Counted from the stretch's first letter, positions 9,057 to 22,178 are shown. The stretch: DNA of 64,000 nt from Burkholderia sp. WP9 (GCF_900104795.1 NZ_FNTG01000001.1:930001-994000), one strand, 5' to 3'. The notes: generated by a model from the sequence alone, not told the origin. Numbers and translations: made by a program.

Positions 9057-9860
9057 TTACGCGACGTTGTAACGGGAAGCCGGCTTACCCGATTGGGACG
9101 CCTGGAACAGCTTTTCGCGCGCCTCGTCGTACTCTTCCCACAACCTCAAGTCTTCAACCGACGGCAAGGTGATCGATTCGCCTTGTGCCAAACCGGCCAA
9201 CGCGGCGTCGACGAGATGGTCGGCGCTCATGACAACGCTCTTATCCAGGTTGGAGACAGGGAAGCCCGCGATGTCCCAGAAACCTGTGTGAGTCGCCGCC
9301 GGCATGACCAGTTGGACTTTTACGTTGGTGCCCGCGACTTCCTGCTGAAGCCCGCGAGTGAAGCTCAGGACATAACCCTTGGTGCCGCTGTACACGGTGC
9401 TGACAGGAAGTGTATGAAGCGCGAGGACGGAGCTGATATTGACGAGCGTCCCTTTGTCCCGCTGCTTGAACAACGGAAGAATGGCGTACGACAGGTGGAC
9501 GAGTGCATCCACGTTCAGTGCGTTCATCGTTTCGAGGTTGCTGAGCTTCGAGTCCGTGAAACCGCCGAGCGTGCCGGCGCCGGCATTGTTGACGAGCATC
9601 GTGATGGTTGCGTCGCGGGTAATGGCGGTCACCACCGTCTCGACGCCGGATTGCGTCGTCAGGTCTTCGGCGAGGAACGTCGCACGAATGCCAAACTGCG
9701 CTGACAGGCTTTGGGCCAGTTCGCTCAGACTATCGGCATTCCGGGCGATCAACAGGAGGTCATATCCCTGCTTTGCAAGACGGTTGGCATAGACCTTGCC
9801 GATGCCGGCCGATGCGCCAGTAATGACTGCAGTACCTTTGCCTGAAGAATGGGTGCTCAT
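9057..9860 (-). CDS. Short-chain dehydrogenase/reductase (SDR)
   Basis: 267 residues from MSTHSSGKG, chosen because CGGAGGTTTT lies just before this ATG. An in-frame start at 9941 would add basic residues running across the regulatory region. TGASAGIG (14-21) binds NAD(P); NNAG and YSGTK follow. It is the first gene of the minus-strand set with the ene-reductase and AraC gene, divergent from LysR. It is clearly related to the SDR at 5096-5890. Confidence 0.87.
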   Translation of the reverse strand: MSTHSSGKGTAVITGASAGIGKVYANRLAKQGYDLLLIARNADSLSELAQSLSAQFGIRATFLAEDLTTQSGVETVVTAITRDATITMLVNNAGAGTLGGFTDSKLSNLETMNALNVDALVHLSYAILPLFKQRDKGTLVNISSVLALHTLPVSTVYSGTKGYVLSFTRGLQQEVAGTNVKVQLVMPAATHTGFWDIAGFPVSNLDKSVVMSADHLVDAALAGLAQGESITLPSVEDLRLWEEYDEAREKLFQASQSGKPASRYNVA

Positions 9861-9913
9861 AAAACCTCCGTGGGACGGGTTGGATTGCGTGCTGGGTGGA
9901 TCTCGCTTTCGAT

Positions 9914-9980
9914 GGGTGGACTTTGCTGGTTTTTTTGGCATTGATATAGACGGTGGGCGCTCATATCATTAAGTCCACCC
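9914..9980. promoter_or_regulatory. Overlapping inverted repeats between SDR and LysR genes
   Basis: GGGTGGACTT (9914-9923) is perfectly inverted as AAGTCCACCC (9971-9980). TGATAT (9942-9947) is inverted as ATATCA (9963-9968). A further GGGTGGA lies at 9894-9900. Such paired sites are typical of LysR recognition and activation sites in a divergent promoter. Confidence 0.5.
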
Positions 9981-10000
9981 GGGAATAGGTGTCGCTCAAA

Positions 10001-10921
10001 ATGGATAAACTGCAGGCCATCACCGTTTTTGTCCGCGTCGTCGAGGCAGGCAGTTTTTCGGCGGTCGCACTTCAAACCAACACGACGCAGAGCGCGGTCA
10101 GCAAACAGGTCGCGGCGTTGGAGCGTGAACTCGGCACCAAACTGCTGACGCGTACGACCCGCTCGCTCGCCCTGACGCAAGAAGGTGAACGCTATTTCAA
10201 CCGGGTGCGACGCCTGGTGGCAGAGATGGACGAGGCCGAGGGCGAGTTGCGGCGTGGTGAGCAGCAACTGGTTGGATGGCTCAGAATCGCGGCGTCGGTT
10301 GGGTTCGGTCGAATCAAGCTCATGCCAATGATTCAGACCTTCCTGGCTGCGCATCCCGCGGTGAAGATCGATATCCGTCTGCAAGACAGCGTTGTCGATC
10401 TGGTTGAAGAGGGAATCGATGCGGCGGTTCGTATCGGCGACATGCCGGACAGTACTTTAATTGCGCGTAAGGTCGGCACTTCTCCCCGACACATCGTCGC
10501 ACACAACCGCTATTTGTCGTCGCTTCCGAAGGGACTGATGGCGCCCGTCAAGCCTGAGGATCTCGCTGCGCACAACTGCGTTGTCTACACGGAATTGCCC
10601 ATGCGCAACAACTGGACTTTTACCGCGGGCAGCGCTGCGCTGGAGCCAGAAGGGACAACGCGAGTCGTTCGTGTAGCGGGTAATCTGCAAAGTAACAGCA
10701 GTGAAGTGATCCGTGCATCGGTCCTCGCGGGAATGGGCATCGGGTGTTCGCCGACCTGGCTTTTCCATGAAGAAATCGCCAGCGGCGAGGTCCAGCTACT
10801 GTTGGCCGACTGGCGACCTCCGCCGGTCTCTATTCATCTGGTCTATCCACGCGAACGACGGAACTCAGCGAAAGTGAAGGCCTTCGCGCAGCACGTCGCG
10901 AGCGCATTGGCTGACGGGTAG
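10001..10921 (+). CDS. LysR-family transcriptional regulator
   Basis: 306 residues starting MDKLQAITVFVRVVEAGSFSAVA; a GTG four codons earlier is possible. The winged HTH includes QSAVSKQVAALERELGTKLLTRTTRS, typical of the LysR family. The rest is the periplasmic-binding-protein-like effector domain (IKLMPMIQTFLAAHPAVKIDI through VRIGDMPDS). It is transcribed away from the SDR/ene-reductase/AraC genes and probably controls them through the inverted repeats at 9914-9980. Confidence 0.9.
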   Translation: MDKLQAITVFVRVVEAGSFSAVALQTNTTQSAVSKQVAALERELGTKLLTRTTRSLALTQEGERYFNRVRRLVAEMDEAEGELRRGEQQLVGWLRIAASVGFGRIKLMPMIQTFLAAHPAVKIDIRLQDSVVDLVEEGIDAAVRIGDMPDSTLIARKVGTSPRHIVAHNRYLSSLPKGLMAPVKPEDLAAHNCVVYTELPMRNNWTFTAGSAALEPEGTTRVVRVAGNLQSNSSEVIRASVLAGMGIGCSPTWLFHEEIASGEVQLLLADWRPPPVSIHLVYPRERRNSAKVKAFAQHVASALADG

Positions 10922-11169
10922 CAGTACTGTTGGATTAGCCAGGTCAATCTGGCGGCACATAAATCGCTCCTGCACGAATGACGACTCAGAGGCAGATCAA
11001 AACTTGAGGGGCACGCTTCGCGCGGACAATGTTTCCGTGCGAATCCTAAATCGCTCGGCGCGGAGTAAAGCCCCTGTCGAGGTAGTCAGACAGACTGGCG
11101 GCGTCTCAACACAAAAGCGTCGCCGGTGTTTCTCTGCATGCGGCGGCGCCCGCAACCAAAGGAGCTGTC

Positions 11170-11646
11170 ATGTCTGAAAATACCCCCATCCCTCCGTTCC
11201 CACCGTTCACTCTGGAGACAGCCACGCAAAAGGTGCGCGCCGGGGAAAATGGCTGGAACTCTCGCAATCCGGAGAAAGTGTCTCTTGCCTACACGGTTGA
11301 TAGCCGTTGGCGCAACCGTTCCGAATTCATCACCGGCCGCGAACAGATCGTGCCCTTTCTGCGCCGCAAGTGGGAGCGCGAGCACGAATACCGCTTGATC
11401 AAGGAGATTTGGGCGTTCACGGAAAATCATATTGCAGTCCGATTCGCTTACGAGTGGCACGACGATGCGGGCAACTGGTACCGTTCATTCGGTAACGAAA
11501 ACTGGCAGTTCGCCGAAAACGGTCTGATGGCTGTGCGCCATGCATCCATCAACGATGTGCCGATCAAAGAAGCCGATCGCAAGTTTTTCTGGGCGCTGGG
11601 CCCTCGCCCGGAGGATCATCCGGGACTCAGCAGTTTTGGGTTCTAG
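11170..11646 (+). CDS. DUF1348 / NTF2-like protein
   Basis: 158 residues with a good ribosome-binding site (AAAGGAG) before the ATG. The sequence fits the DUF1348 group of the SnoaL/NTF2-like fold: an N-terminal helix ([26 protein letters not shown]), then strands with [42 protein letters not shown] and the C-terminal motif [17 protein letters not shown]. Members are cytosolic with poorly known function. No operon partner. Confidence 0.85.
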   Translation: MSENTPIPPFPPFTLETATQKVRAGENGWNSRNPEKVSLAYTVDSRWRNRSEFITGREQIVPFLRRKWEREHEYRLIKEIWAFTENHIAVRFAYEWHDDAGNWYRSFGNENWQFAENGLMAVRHASINDVPIKEADRKFFWALGPRPEDHPGLSSFGF

Positions 11647-11881
11647 AAACGACGCCGGTCTCTTTCTCGTCGGTTCATACTCCTCTGCCGCGCGAAATGT
11701 AAGGGGGCGATACCTATCGTCGACTCAATGTCGGATTGCGGCAGGGGAGTACTCATGTGGCGGTGAATTTGCGGCGATGCCGTTGCGTTCGAAACGGGTC
11801 GTTCGTTCAAGCGGTGAGCGCGGCCTCGCCAAACCTTCAGTCTCCTTCGCGAGCCGGTGAGACGCCACTTCCGGCTGCTTT

Positions 11882-12350
11882 TCAGCTACTGTGGCAGCGC
11901 GGACAAGGCGATTCTCCGGCGCTGTCCAGTTGTTCGACGTGCCAGCATGTGTCGATCAGTTTGCGGGTCCTATCCGGCGATAGAATTCCTTCGGCCAGGT
12001 CCGAGAATTTCTTCTCGAGTTGCTGATCGGTCATCGGCACTTCGGTGCTGCCGATCGCGTGCTGGATGAATTTATGCAGCTTGCGCCCGTCCTTCAGTGT
12101 GATCGTCATGTCGACCTGCTCCGGCTTGATGGCCTGGTCGACGATGGTATTCACCTTCTGGCGCAGTGCCACCGTCATCGGGTCACGCACCTTCGCGTCG
12201 CTGAACTGCTTCTCACCCGCCGCGCCGTCGATCACGGCAATTGCCACCGCGTGATAGATGCTGAACTTGCCCTCGAGTCCGATCTGCGGGGTCTTCTTGC
12301 CGGTCGCCGCGGCCGCACCGAATACGCCACACGGGCGGCGCGCCGATTGA
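11882..12350 (-). pseudogene. MmgE/PrpD-family remnant
   Basis: The minus strand encodes GLEGKFSIYHAVAIAVIDGAAG and then FSDAKVRDPMTVALRQKV, characteristic of the C-terminal half of MmgE/PrpD proteins (2-methylcitrate dehydratase family). Only about 155 residues are open before a stop at 12351-12353. GVFGAAAATG, normally found in the middle of the family, is directly followed by KKTPQIGLEGKF, which is normally far downstream. An internal deletion as well as a 5' loss is therefore likely. An ATG exists at 12247, but the product would be a fragment. Confidence 0.7.
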
Positions 12351-12610
12351 TTAAAACGTCGGGCCGAGATAGCCCGGAAGTCCCGGTGCGCTTTGCTGTT
12401 CGCCAGTCGAAGCGCTCGTCGCTGTGCGGACGAGGCAGTGCGGAGCGGAAAAAGCGGCCCAACGGAATTCTTTCAGCTTCGTGGTGGGTGAAAGATAAAC
12501 ATCTATCACCAACCACGAGACGAGCAATGTTGCTGACCGCCGGAACCCCTACACAAGGTCCCACGCGGTCAGTGTCAACTCAGCATAAAAGGCGCCTCAA
12601 CATATCTCCC
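12351..12610. other. Non-coding, degenerate stretch
   Basis: No supported gene. Open frames cross it on both strands but give no recognisable protein, and it sits directly against a decayed gene. It may be debris from the rearrangement that truncated the MmgE/PrpD gene. No insertion-sequence ends could be established. Confidence 0.4.
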
Positions 12611-15360
<2,750 letters not shown>

Positions 15361-15384
15361 TTATGTGGCAAAGTGTGGCAATAC

Positions 15385-15428
15385 TTGACATTAAAATTGA
15401 TGCTTTGTAGATTGTCAACAACAGACAA
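15385..15428 (+). promoter_or_regulatory. phnS promoter with candidate PhnR operator
   Basis: TTGACA (15385-15390), a 17-bp spacer and TAGATT (15408-15413) make a good sigma70 promoter. The palindrome TTGTC-N7-GACAA (15412-15428) overlaps the -10 and contains ATTGTCAACAAC, the same 12 bp found upstream of phnR at 22983-22994. This is the expected place for a GntR-type repressor to block transcription. Confidence 0.65.
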
Positions 15429-15538
15429 CATTCTCGAAACCAAAAAAAGCCGTCGTCACGAAGCTCGTAAGCAGCAGTCCCGTAGCACCGGTCGTTTTCG
15501 TCGCAGGCCGCGACGCCACTTTCTCAAGGGGTCTGGAA

Positions 15539-16594
15539 ATGAAGGATAAGCAGGGGTCAAAGGGTCGCAGCAGTCGCTGGAATGTGGCGTTGCGTGGTCT
15601 CGTTGCCGCCGCAGTCGCATTCGGCGCGGTCCAGTTCGCGCAGGCGAAAACGCAGTTGCTCGTCTATACCGCGCTCGAAGACGAAGCCATGAAGCCGTAC
15701 AAGGACGCTTTCGAAAAAGCCAACCCCGACATCGAAATCCGCTGGGTGCGCGATTCGACGGGCGCGGTGACCGCCAAGCTGCTCGCTGAGAAAAGCAATC
15801 CGCGCGCCGATGTCGTGCTCGGACTCGCGGCATCCAGTCTGACGCTGCTCGATCTGCAGGGAATGCTGATGCCCTACGCGCCGAAAGGCTTCGACAGCCT
15901 GACGCGCAAGTACAGCGACGCCAATACGCCGCCGCACTGGGTCGGCATGGACGTATGGGGCGCGACGGTCTGCTACAACCGCGTCGAGGCAGAGAAGCGC
16001 CACCTGCCTAAGCCGACCTCATGGGAAGACCTGACCAAGCCCATCTACAAGGGGATGATCGTGATGCCGAGCCCGGTGTCCTCCGGTACGGGCTATCTGG
16101 ACGTGACCTCGTGGCTGCAAACGTTCGGTGACGACAAGGGCTGGAAGTACATGGACGCGCTCGACAAGAACGTCGCGCAATACGTGCACTCGGGTTCGAA
16201 GCCCTGCACGCTGGCCGGCACCGGCGAGTTTCCGATCGGCATCTCATTCGAATTTCGCGGGCACGAGTTGCAGGCCCAGGGCGCCCCGATCGATCTCATC
16301 TTCCCGAAAGAGGGACTGGGGTGGGATATGGAAGCGACGGGGATCATGAAGACCACCAAACAGCCCGAAGCGGCCAAGAAACTCGCGGATTTCATGGCCA
16401 GCAAAGAAGCCAATGAAATCACCGCGCAATGGTGGGCGATCGTTGCGTATCCGGGTGTCGCGAAGAAGCTCTCCGGCATTCCCGACAACTATTCGGAACT
16501 GCTGGTGAAAAACGATTTCACCTGGTCGGCGAAAAACCGCGACGCGATTCTCGGCGACTGGCAGAAGCGCTACGGCAGCAAGGAGCAGAAGTAG
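15539..16594 (+). CDS. phnS: 2-aminoethylphosphonate ABC transporter, substrate-binding protein
   Basis: 351 residues with a signal peptide: a basic start, then VALRGLVAAAVAFGAVQFAQA, cleaved before KTQLLVYTALED. The mature protein is a periplasmic binding protein of the iron/thiamine/AEP-binding type (FEKANPDIEIRWVRDSTGAV; MIVMPSPVSSGTGYLDVTSW). Context fixes the substrate as AEP: it is followed by the transporter ATPase, permease and phnW. First gene of the plus-strand phn operon. Confidence 0.9.
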   Translation: MKDKQGSKGRSSRWNVALRGLVAAAVAFGAVQFAQAKTQLLVYTALEDEAMKPYKDAFEKANPDIEIRWVRDSTGAVTAKLLAEKSNPRADVVLGLAASSLTLLDLQGMLMPYAPKGFDSLTRKYSDANTPPHWVGMDVWGATVCYNRVEAEKRHLPKPTSWEDLTKPIYKGMIVMPSPVSSGTGYLDVTSWLQTFGDDKGWKYMDALDKNVAQYVHSGSKPCTLAGTGEFPIGISFEFRGHELQAQGAPIDLIFPKEGLGWDMEATGIMKTTKQPEAAKKLADFMASKEANEITAQWWAIVAYPGVAKKLSGIPDNYSELLVKNDFTWSAKNRDAILGDWQKRYGSKEQK

Positions 16595-16713
16595 GACCGG
16601 CTTCGACAGGGTCTTGAGGAGCGCCGGGCGTGCGGTACGCACGCCCCGAACAAACGGTGAAGCAGCGCGCGGCGGCGCGTCGCCGCCATGCAGGCTTGGC
16701 ATCGGAGGAGTTT

Positions 16714-17805
16714 ATGACAGCGTATTTGAGCGTGCAGAACGTCTACAAGCGGTTCAATGACACGCCGGTTCTGGAGGACATCAATCTTGGCGTGAAGCAG
16801 GGAGAGATGATCTGTTTCCTCGGCCCATCGGGATGCGGCAAGACGACTTTGCTGCGCATCATCGCCGGCCTCGAAACGCAGAGTGCCGGCCAGATCACGC
16901 AGGACGGCCGCGATATTTCGCGGCTGCCGCCCCAGCTTCGCGATTACGGCATCGTCTTTCAGTCGTATGCGTTGTTCCCCAATCTGACCATCTTCGACAA
17001 CGTGGCCTACGGTCTCGTGAATCGCAAGATGAAGCGCGCGGCGATCGCCGATCGCGTCAACGAACTGCTCACGCTCGTGGGCCTGCCGGACGCGCAGCGC
17101 AAACATCCGAATCAGCTGTCGGGCGGTCAGCAGCAGCGTATCGCCCTGGCGCGGGCGCTTGCCACCTCGCCGGGGCTGCTGTTGCTCGACGAGCCGTTGT
17201 CAGCGCTGGATGCGCGTGTGCGAGTGCGGCTGCGTCAGGAGATACGTCAGTTGCAGCAGCGGCTCGGCGTGACCACGATCATGGTCACGCACGACCAGGA
17301 AGAAGCGCTCTCCATGGCCGACCGGATCGTGGTGATGAATCAGGGCGTGATCGAGCAGATCGGCACACCGCACGAAATCTATCGCGAGCCGGCGTCGCCG
17401 TTCGTTGCCGATTTCATCGGCAAGGTCAACCTGATTCCCGCCGAAGTGACACGCGACGGCAACCTCAAGGCGGGCTCGCTGGCACTGCGCTACGGGTGCG
17501 GAACGCAGCGCGCGGTGCCGGGCTCCAGGGTGTCGGCCTTCGTTCGCCCGGAAGACATCCATATCAGCGCGCCGGGTAGCGCCGCGGACAATCTGCTGCC
17601 GGCTTCGGTGGAGAAACTGGAGTTCCTCGGCGCGTTCTGCCGGGTCAGTTTCAAGGTGGACGGTCTCGGGGAGCAGGAAATCGTCGCTGACCTGTCGTTT
17701 CACGAGATGCATCGGACGAGTCTGCAGCAGGGGGCGCGCTTCGATCTGGCGATTAGCCGCGAGCATGTATGCGTGTTTTCGGCCGCGAAGGAGCGACTTC
17801 AATGA
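16714..17805 (+). CDS. phnT: 2-aminoethylphosphonate ABC transporter, ATP-binding protein
   Basis: 363 residues from the ATG at 16714, preceded by GGAGGAG. ABC motifs are complete: Walker A GPSGCGKTT, Q-loop VFQSYALFPN, signature LSGGQQQRIALARALA, Walker B LLLLDEPLSALD, and H-loop MVTHDQEEA. The C-terminal extension is the TOBE-type domain of the MalK/PotA class. It energises AEP import with the upstream binding protein and downstream permease. Its stop overlaps the permease start. Confidence 0.93.
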   Translation: MTAYLSVQNVYKRFNDTPVLEDINLGVKQGEMICFLGPSGCGKTTLLRIIAGLETQSAGQITQDGRDISRLPPQLRDYGIVFQSYALFPNLTIFDNVAYGLVNRKMKRAAIADRVNELLTLVGLPDAQRKHPNQLSGGQQQRIALARALATSPGLLLLDEPLSALDARVRVRLRQEIRQLQQRLGVTTIMVTHDQEEALSMADRIVVMNQGVIEQIGTPHEIYREPASPFVADFIGKVNLIPAEVTRDGNLKAGSLALRYGCGTQRAVPGSRVSAFVRPEDIHISAPGSAADNLLPASVEKLEFLGAFCRVSFKVDGLGEQEIVADLSFHEMHRTSLQQGARFDLAISREHVCVFSAAKERLQ

Positions 17806-19529
17806 GTGCCGTTCTGTTGGAGCGTCGCAGCGGCGACGAGGCGCACGCCGAAGTGCGTCAGAAGAGCCATTGGCACGACCGGGTCGCGCAGTTGGCGCTC
17901 GTGCTGATGTCCGCGTTTCTCGGCGTGTTTTTGCTGTTGCCGCTGGCTCTGGTGGTCGGTAAATGCTTCGTCGACGCGGACGGTCATTTTGTCGGATTGG
18001 TCAATTTCAAAGGCTATCTGGCGGACTCGGGCGTGTGGACCTCGACGCTGCATTCGGTCACGGTCGCCTGCCTGGTGACGGCCATCGTGATTCCGATGGC
18101 ATTCACGTTTGCCTACGCGCTGACCCGTTCGTGCATGCCGATGAAAAACGCCGCGCGCACGGTCGCGTTGTTGCCGCTGCTCGCACCGACGTTGCTCTCC
18201 GCTGTGTCGTTCATCTACTGGTTCGGCAACTCGGGCATCCTGAAACCGTTGCTTCACGGACATTCGATCTACGGGCTGCCGGGCATCGTATGCAGTCTGG
18301 TCTATGCCGCGTTTCCGCATGTGCTGATGATTCTCGTGACGGCGCTCTCGCTGTCCGACGGGCGCCTGTACGAAGCCGCGGACGCAATGGGCACGCGCCG
18401 CGTGCGCAAGTTCTTCACGATCACGCTGCCGGGCGCGAAGTACGGCCTGATCAGCGCGACGATGGTGTCGTTTACGATCTGCATCAACGATTTCGGTGTG
18501 CCGGTCGTTATCGGCGGGCCTTATTCGGTGCTCTCCACCGACATCTATAAGCTGATCATCGGCTTGCAGGATTTCAACCGGAGCGCGGTTGTTAGCTTGC
18601 TGCTGCTGTGTCCCGCGCTGGTTGCGTTCGCGATCGATTTTTTCATTCGCCGCAAGCAGCAGTCGCAACTCGGCGCGCGTTCCACGCCGTATCAGCCGAA
18701 ACCCGCGCGCGGCTTCGACATGGCGATGCTCGGCTACTGCGGCCTCGTGTGCGCTCTGGTGCTGGCAGTGGTCGGCATTTCCGTGTTTGCCTCGTTCGTG
18801 AAGTTCTGGCCGTATCAGATGAGTCTCGGCTTGCAGCACTACAAGATGGGCCTGATCGGCGCCGGGATTTTCGACGCCTACAAGAACAGCCTGAAGATGG
18901 CGGCATGCGTGGCGATCGGCGGCACCATCATAGTGTTCGGCGGCGCGTATCTCGTCGAGAAGACGCGCGGACCGCGCTGGTTACGCGGCTTTATCAATCT
19001 GTGCGCGATTCTGCCGATGGGTGTGCCGGGACTCGTGCTGGGCATCAGCTACATCTTTCTTTTCAACTCGCCCGCCAACCCGCTCAACGGCCTTTACGGC
19101 ACGCTCGCGATACTCGCGATCGTGACCGTGGTGCACTACTACTCGTCGAGTCATCTGACCGCCGTGACCGCGCTGCGTCAGATCGACAATGAGTTCGAGG
19201 CCGTCTCCGCGTCCTTGAAAGTGCCTTTCTACAGGACGTTTTTCCGTGTCACCGTGCCGGTCTGCCTGCCGTCCATCCTGCAGATTGCTCGCTATCTCTT
19301 CGTCAATGGCATGACGACCGTGTCCGCCGTCGCGTTTCTTTATTCACCCGACACGCAACCGGCCTCGGTCGCCATTCTCAATCTCGACGACGCCGGACAG
19401 ATCGGACCGGCCGCGGCGATGGCCACGTTGGTCCTAGTGACAGCGGCTCTCGCCTGTCTGCTGTTTGCCGGCGTGTCGCATGGCGTGTTGCGCAGAACCC
19501 AGGCATGGCGCACGTCGCGTCGTGGCTGA
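17802..19529 (+). CDS. phnU: 2-aminoethylphosphonate ABC transporter permease, fused two-domain
   Basis: 575 residues beginning at the ATG at 17802, which overlaps the phnT stop (ATGA) and has GGAG 8 bp before it. Two homologous permease halves are joined in one chain. Each contains a cytoplasmic EAA-type loop ([23 protein letters not shown] in the first; [22 protein letters not shown] in the second), with about twelve membrane helices in all. Many phosphonate systems use two separate permeases (PhnU and PhnV); here one gene does the job, as in iron FbpB-type transporters. Confidence 0.9.
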   Translation: MSAVLLERRSGDEAHAEVRQKSHWHDRVAQLALVLMSAFLGVFLLLPLALVVGKCFVDADGHFVGLVNFKGYLADSGVWTSTLHSVTVACLVTAIVIPMAFTFAYALTRSCMPMKNAARTVALLPLLAPTLLSAVSFIYWFGNSGILKPLLHGHSIYGLPGIVCSLVYAAFPHVLMILVTALSLSDGRLYEAADAMGTRRVRKFFTITLPGAKYGLISATMVSFTICINDFGVPVVIGGPYSVLSTDIYKLIIGLQDFNRSAVVSLLLLCPALVAFAIDFFIRRKQQSQLGARSTPYQPKPARGFDMAMLGYCGLVCALVLAVVGISVFASFVKFWPYQMSLGLQHYKMGLIGAGIFDAYKNSLKMAACVAIGGTIIVFGGAYLVEKTRGPRWLRGFINLCAILPMGVPGLVLGISYIFLFNSPANPLNGLYGTLAILAIVTVVHYYSSSHLTAVTALRQIDNEFEAVSASLKVPFYRTFFRVTVPVCLPSILQIARYLFVNGMTTVSAVAFLYSPDTQPASVAILNLDDAGQIGPAAAMATLVLVTAALACLLFAGVSHGVLRRTQAWRTSRRG

Positions 19530-19564
19530 AACAGAAACCTCATCTGGATCTACAAGGAGCTACC

Positions 19565-20695
19565 GTGAATCTGTCCTCCGCACCCATTCTGCTTACTCCT
19601 GGTCCGCTCACGACCTCCGAGCGCACGCGTCAGGCGATGCTGCGCGATTGGGGATCATGGGACGGCGATTTCAATCAGATCACCGCCCGTGTCCGCCAGC
19701 AGACGCTGCGCATCGTGCATGGCGAAGACACGCATGAGTGCGTGCCGTTGCAAGGCAGCGGCACCTTCTCCGTGGAAGCCGCGATCGGCACGCTGGTGCC
19801 ACGCGACGGACGGGTGCTGGTGCCGAACAATGGCGCGTACTGCCAGCGCATCGCGAAGATTTGCCGCGCACTCGGCCGGCGCCATCAGACCATCGACTAC
19901 CCGGAAGACACGCAGGTCAAAGCGGCGGATGTCGATCGCGCGCTGGCGACCGACCCCGACATCACGCATGTCGCACTCGTGCACTGCGAAACCGGGGCGG
20001 GCGTGCTCAACCCGCTCCATGAGATTGCCGAGGTGGTCGCGAAGCACGGGCGCAGTCTGATCATCGACGCGATGAGTTCGTTCGGCGCCATTGATATCGA
20101 TGCACGCCGAACGCCGTTCGATGCGGTGGTGGCGGCCTCCGGGAAGTGTCTCGAAGGTGTGCCCGGCATGGGGTTCGTGATCATTCGCCGCAGCACGCTG
20201 GAGCGCTGCGAGGGCAATAGCCCTTCGCTCGCGATGGATCTGTACGACCAGTGGGTCTATATGAACCGCACCACGCAATGGCGCTTCACGCCGCCTACGC
20301 ATGTCGTCGCGGCACTCGACGAGGCCATTGCGCAATACGTGGAAGAGGGTGGTCTCGAAGCGCGCGGCGCACGCTATGCAGGCAATTGCCGCGCGCTGAT
20401 CGAAGGCATGGCGGCACTCGGTTTTCGACCCTTTCTCGATCCGTCGATTCAGGCGCCGATCATCGTCACGTTTCATGCCCCCGACGATCCTCGCTATGAC
20501 TTCAAGACCTTCTACACGGAAGTGAAAAAGCGCGGCTACATCCTGTACCCCGGCAAGCTGACCCAGTTGGAGACGTTCCGTGTCGGCTGTATCGGGCACT
20601 TCGGCGAATCGGGCATTCCGGGTGCGGTCGCGGCGATTGCCGACACGCTCCGAGTCATGGGAATCGAGCGGGTTTCGGCGAAAGCGCTGGCCTGA
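19565..20695 (+). CDS. phnW: 2-aminoethylphosphonate--pyruvate transaminase PhnW
   Basis: 376 residues of the class V aminotransferase fold. It moves the amino group of AEP to pyruvate, giving phosphonoacetaldehyde and alanine. N-terminal [25 protein letters not shown] is diagnostic, and the PLP lysine lies in [11 protein letters not shown]. The start is taken as GTG at 19565, with AAGGAGCTACC just before it; an ATG at 19505 overlaps the permease gene. The product feeds PhnY and PhnA on the divergent operon. Confidence 0.93.
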   Translation: MNLSSAPILLTPGPLTTSERTRQAMLRDWGSWDGDFNQITARVRQQTLRIVHGEDTHECVPLQGSGTFSVEAAIGTLVPRDGRVLVPNNGAYCQRIAKICRALGRRHQTIDYPEDTQVKAADVDRALATDPDITHVALVHCETGAGVLNPLHEIAEVVAKHGRSLIIDAMSSFGAIDIDARRTPFDAVVAASGKCLEGVPGMGFVIIRRSTLERCEGNSPSLAMDLYDQWVYMNRTTQWRFTPPTHVVAALDEAIAQYVEEGGLEARGARYAGNCRALIEGMAALGFRPFLDPSIQAPIIVTFHAPDDPRYDFKTFYTEVKKRGYILYPGKLTQLETFRVGCIGHFGESGIPGAVAAIADTLRVMGIERVSAKALA

Positions 20696-20789
20696 AGCGG
20701 CCGGCGCGGAGGCTTGTTCTTGCTTGAAGCGCGAGCAAGCCTCGCTTTCTCCGAATGGAATACAACCGTTGGGTCAATGCGAGCCATTT

Positions 20790-22178
20790 ATGCGTCCGTT
20801 CTGGATTGAACAAGCACTCTTTGCCGACGGTTCGTTGGCGCCCGCCTTGCAAGGCGCGACGACTGCGGATGTCTGCATCGTCGGCGGCGGCTTTACCGGT
20901 TTGTGGACGGCCATTCAGGCCAAGCAGAAAAGGCCCGACCTCGACATTGTGATCATCGAGAGCGATCTGTGCGGCGCGGGTGCGAGTGGCCGCAACGGTG
21001 GCTGTCTGCTGACGTGGTCGACCAAGTTCTTCACGTTGCGGCGACTGTTTGGCGAGGCGGAGGCGATCCGGCTCGTGAAAGCGTCGGAAGCGGCCGTCGG
21101 GCGGATTCGCGACTTCTGCGCCGACAACGCGATCGACGCCGAAGTGCGGCTCGACGGCACGCTCTACACGGCGACTTCACGCGCGCAAATCGGCCTGCTC
21201 GACCCGGTCATTGCCGCGCTGAGCGAGCACGGCATCAATTCGTATCAGCATCTTTCGCCACAAGAAGTGGCGAGCCGGTCCGGCTCCGCGCGCAATCTCG
21301 GCGGCGTGTATTCGCCGGTCGCCGCAACGGTCCATCCGGGCAAGCTCGTGCGCGGGCTGCGGCGCGTCGCGATGGCGATGGGTATTCGTCTTTACGAGCG
21401 CACGCCGATGCTCGACTTCGCTGCCGGCGAACGCGTGACGGTGCGCACACCCGCCGGCAGCGTCAGCGCGCCAAAACTGGTGCTCGCGATCAATGCGTGG
21501 ATGGCGAGCCGCTTCCGGCAGTTCGAGCGCACGCTGGCGGTCGTTTCAAGCGACATGATCGTCACCGAGCGATGCCCGGAGTTGCTGCAGCAAATCGGCT
21601 TGAAAGACGGTGTGTCGGTGCTCGACTCGCGGATCTTCGTCTACTACTACCGCAGCACGCCGGACGGGCGGCTGATGCTGGGCAAGGGCGGCAACACGTT
21701 TGCCTGGCGAGGCCGGATCGCCCCGGTGTTCGATCAGCGCTCGCCTTATGAAGCCGATTTGACGCGCGGTCTGCACGATTTCTTTCCGGCGCTGCGCGAC
21801 GTGCCGGTCACCGCGAGCTGGAACGGCCCATCGGATCGGTCTGTCACCGGTTTTCCTTTTTTCGGCCGGCTCGACGGCGCGCCAAACGTGCTCTACGGCT
21901 TTGGCTATTCCGGCAATGGCGTTGGACCGACGTATATGGGCGGACAGATCCTGTCCTCGCTGCTGCTCGAACTCGACAACGAGTGGACGCGTAGTCCTTT
22001 GACGAATGGCCCGTTAGGGTATTTTCCGCCCGAACCGATCCGCTTCATGGGCTCGATAACGGTGCGTGATGCAATCCGGCGCAAGGAACGCGCGGAAGAC
22101 GAGGACCGCCAGCCCTGGCTCGTCGATCGCCTTCTCAGCAAACTGGCTAGCGCCGCCGGCAAGTCGGATAAAGGGTAG
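20790..22178 (+). CDS. Putative aminophosphonate FAD oxidoreductase
   Basis: 462 residues from MRPFWIEQALFADG. A DAO-type FAD-binding domain begins at about residue 27 with VCIVGGGFTGLWTA, and the glycine-rich SGRNGG follows. The C-terminal part has the FAD-contacting GFGYSGNGVGPTYMGG. Such genes are found in phosphonate clusters (known as putative aminophosphonate oxidoreductases). A likely role is oxidative deamination or demethylation of AEP-like substrates, giving phosphonoacetaldehyde by a second route; this is inference. It is last in the plus-strand phn operon, 94 bp after phnW. Confidence 0.85.
   Translation: MRPFWIEQALFADGSLAPALQGATTADVCIVGGGFTGLWTAIQAKQKRPDLDIVIIESDLCGAGASGRNGGCLLTWSTKFFTLRRLFGEAEAIRLVKASEAAVGRIRDFCADNAIDAEVRLDGTLYTATSRAQIGLLDPVIAALSEHGINSYQHLSPQEVASRSGSARNLGGVYSPVAATVHPGKLVRGLRRVAMAMGIRLYERTPMLDFAAGERVTVRTPAGSVSAPKLVLAINAWMASRFRQFERTLAVVSSDMIVTERCPELLQQIGLKDGVSVLDSRIFVYYYRSTPDGRLMLGKGGNTFAWRGRIAPVFDQRSPYEADLTRGLHDFFPALRDVPVTASWNGPSDRSVTGFPFFGRLDGAPNVLYGFGYSGNGVGPTYMGGQILSSLLLELDNEWTRSPLTNGPLGYFPPEPIRFMGSITVRDAIRRKERAEDEDRQPWLVDRLLSKLASAAGKSDKG

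Noticed and set aside
12232..12564. 110-residue minus-strand frame near the MmgE/PrpD remnant
   Set aside because: No family features, no ribosome-binding site, and it overlaps the in-frame remnant in a different frame.
20580..20789. N-terminal extension of the aminophosphonate oxidoreductase
   Set aside because: It overlaps the end of phnW; the FAD motif has its normal distance from the ATG at 20790.
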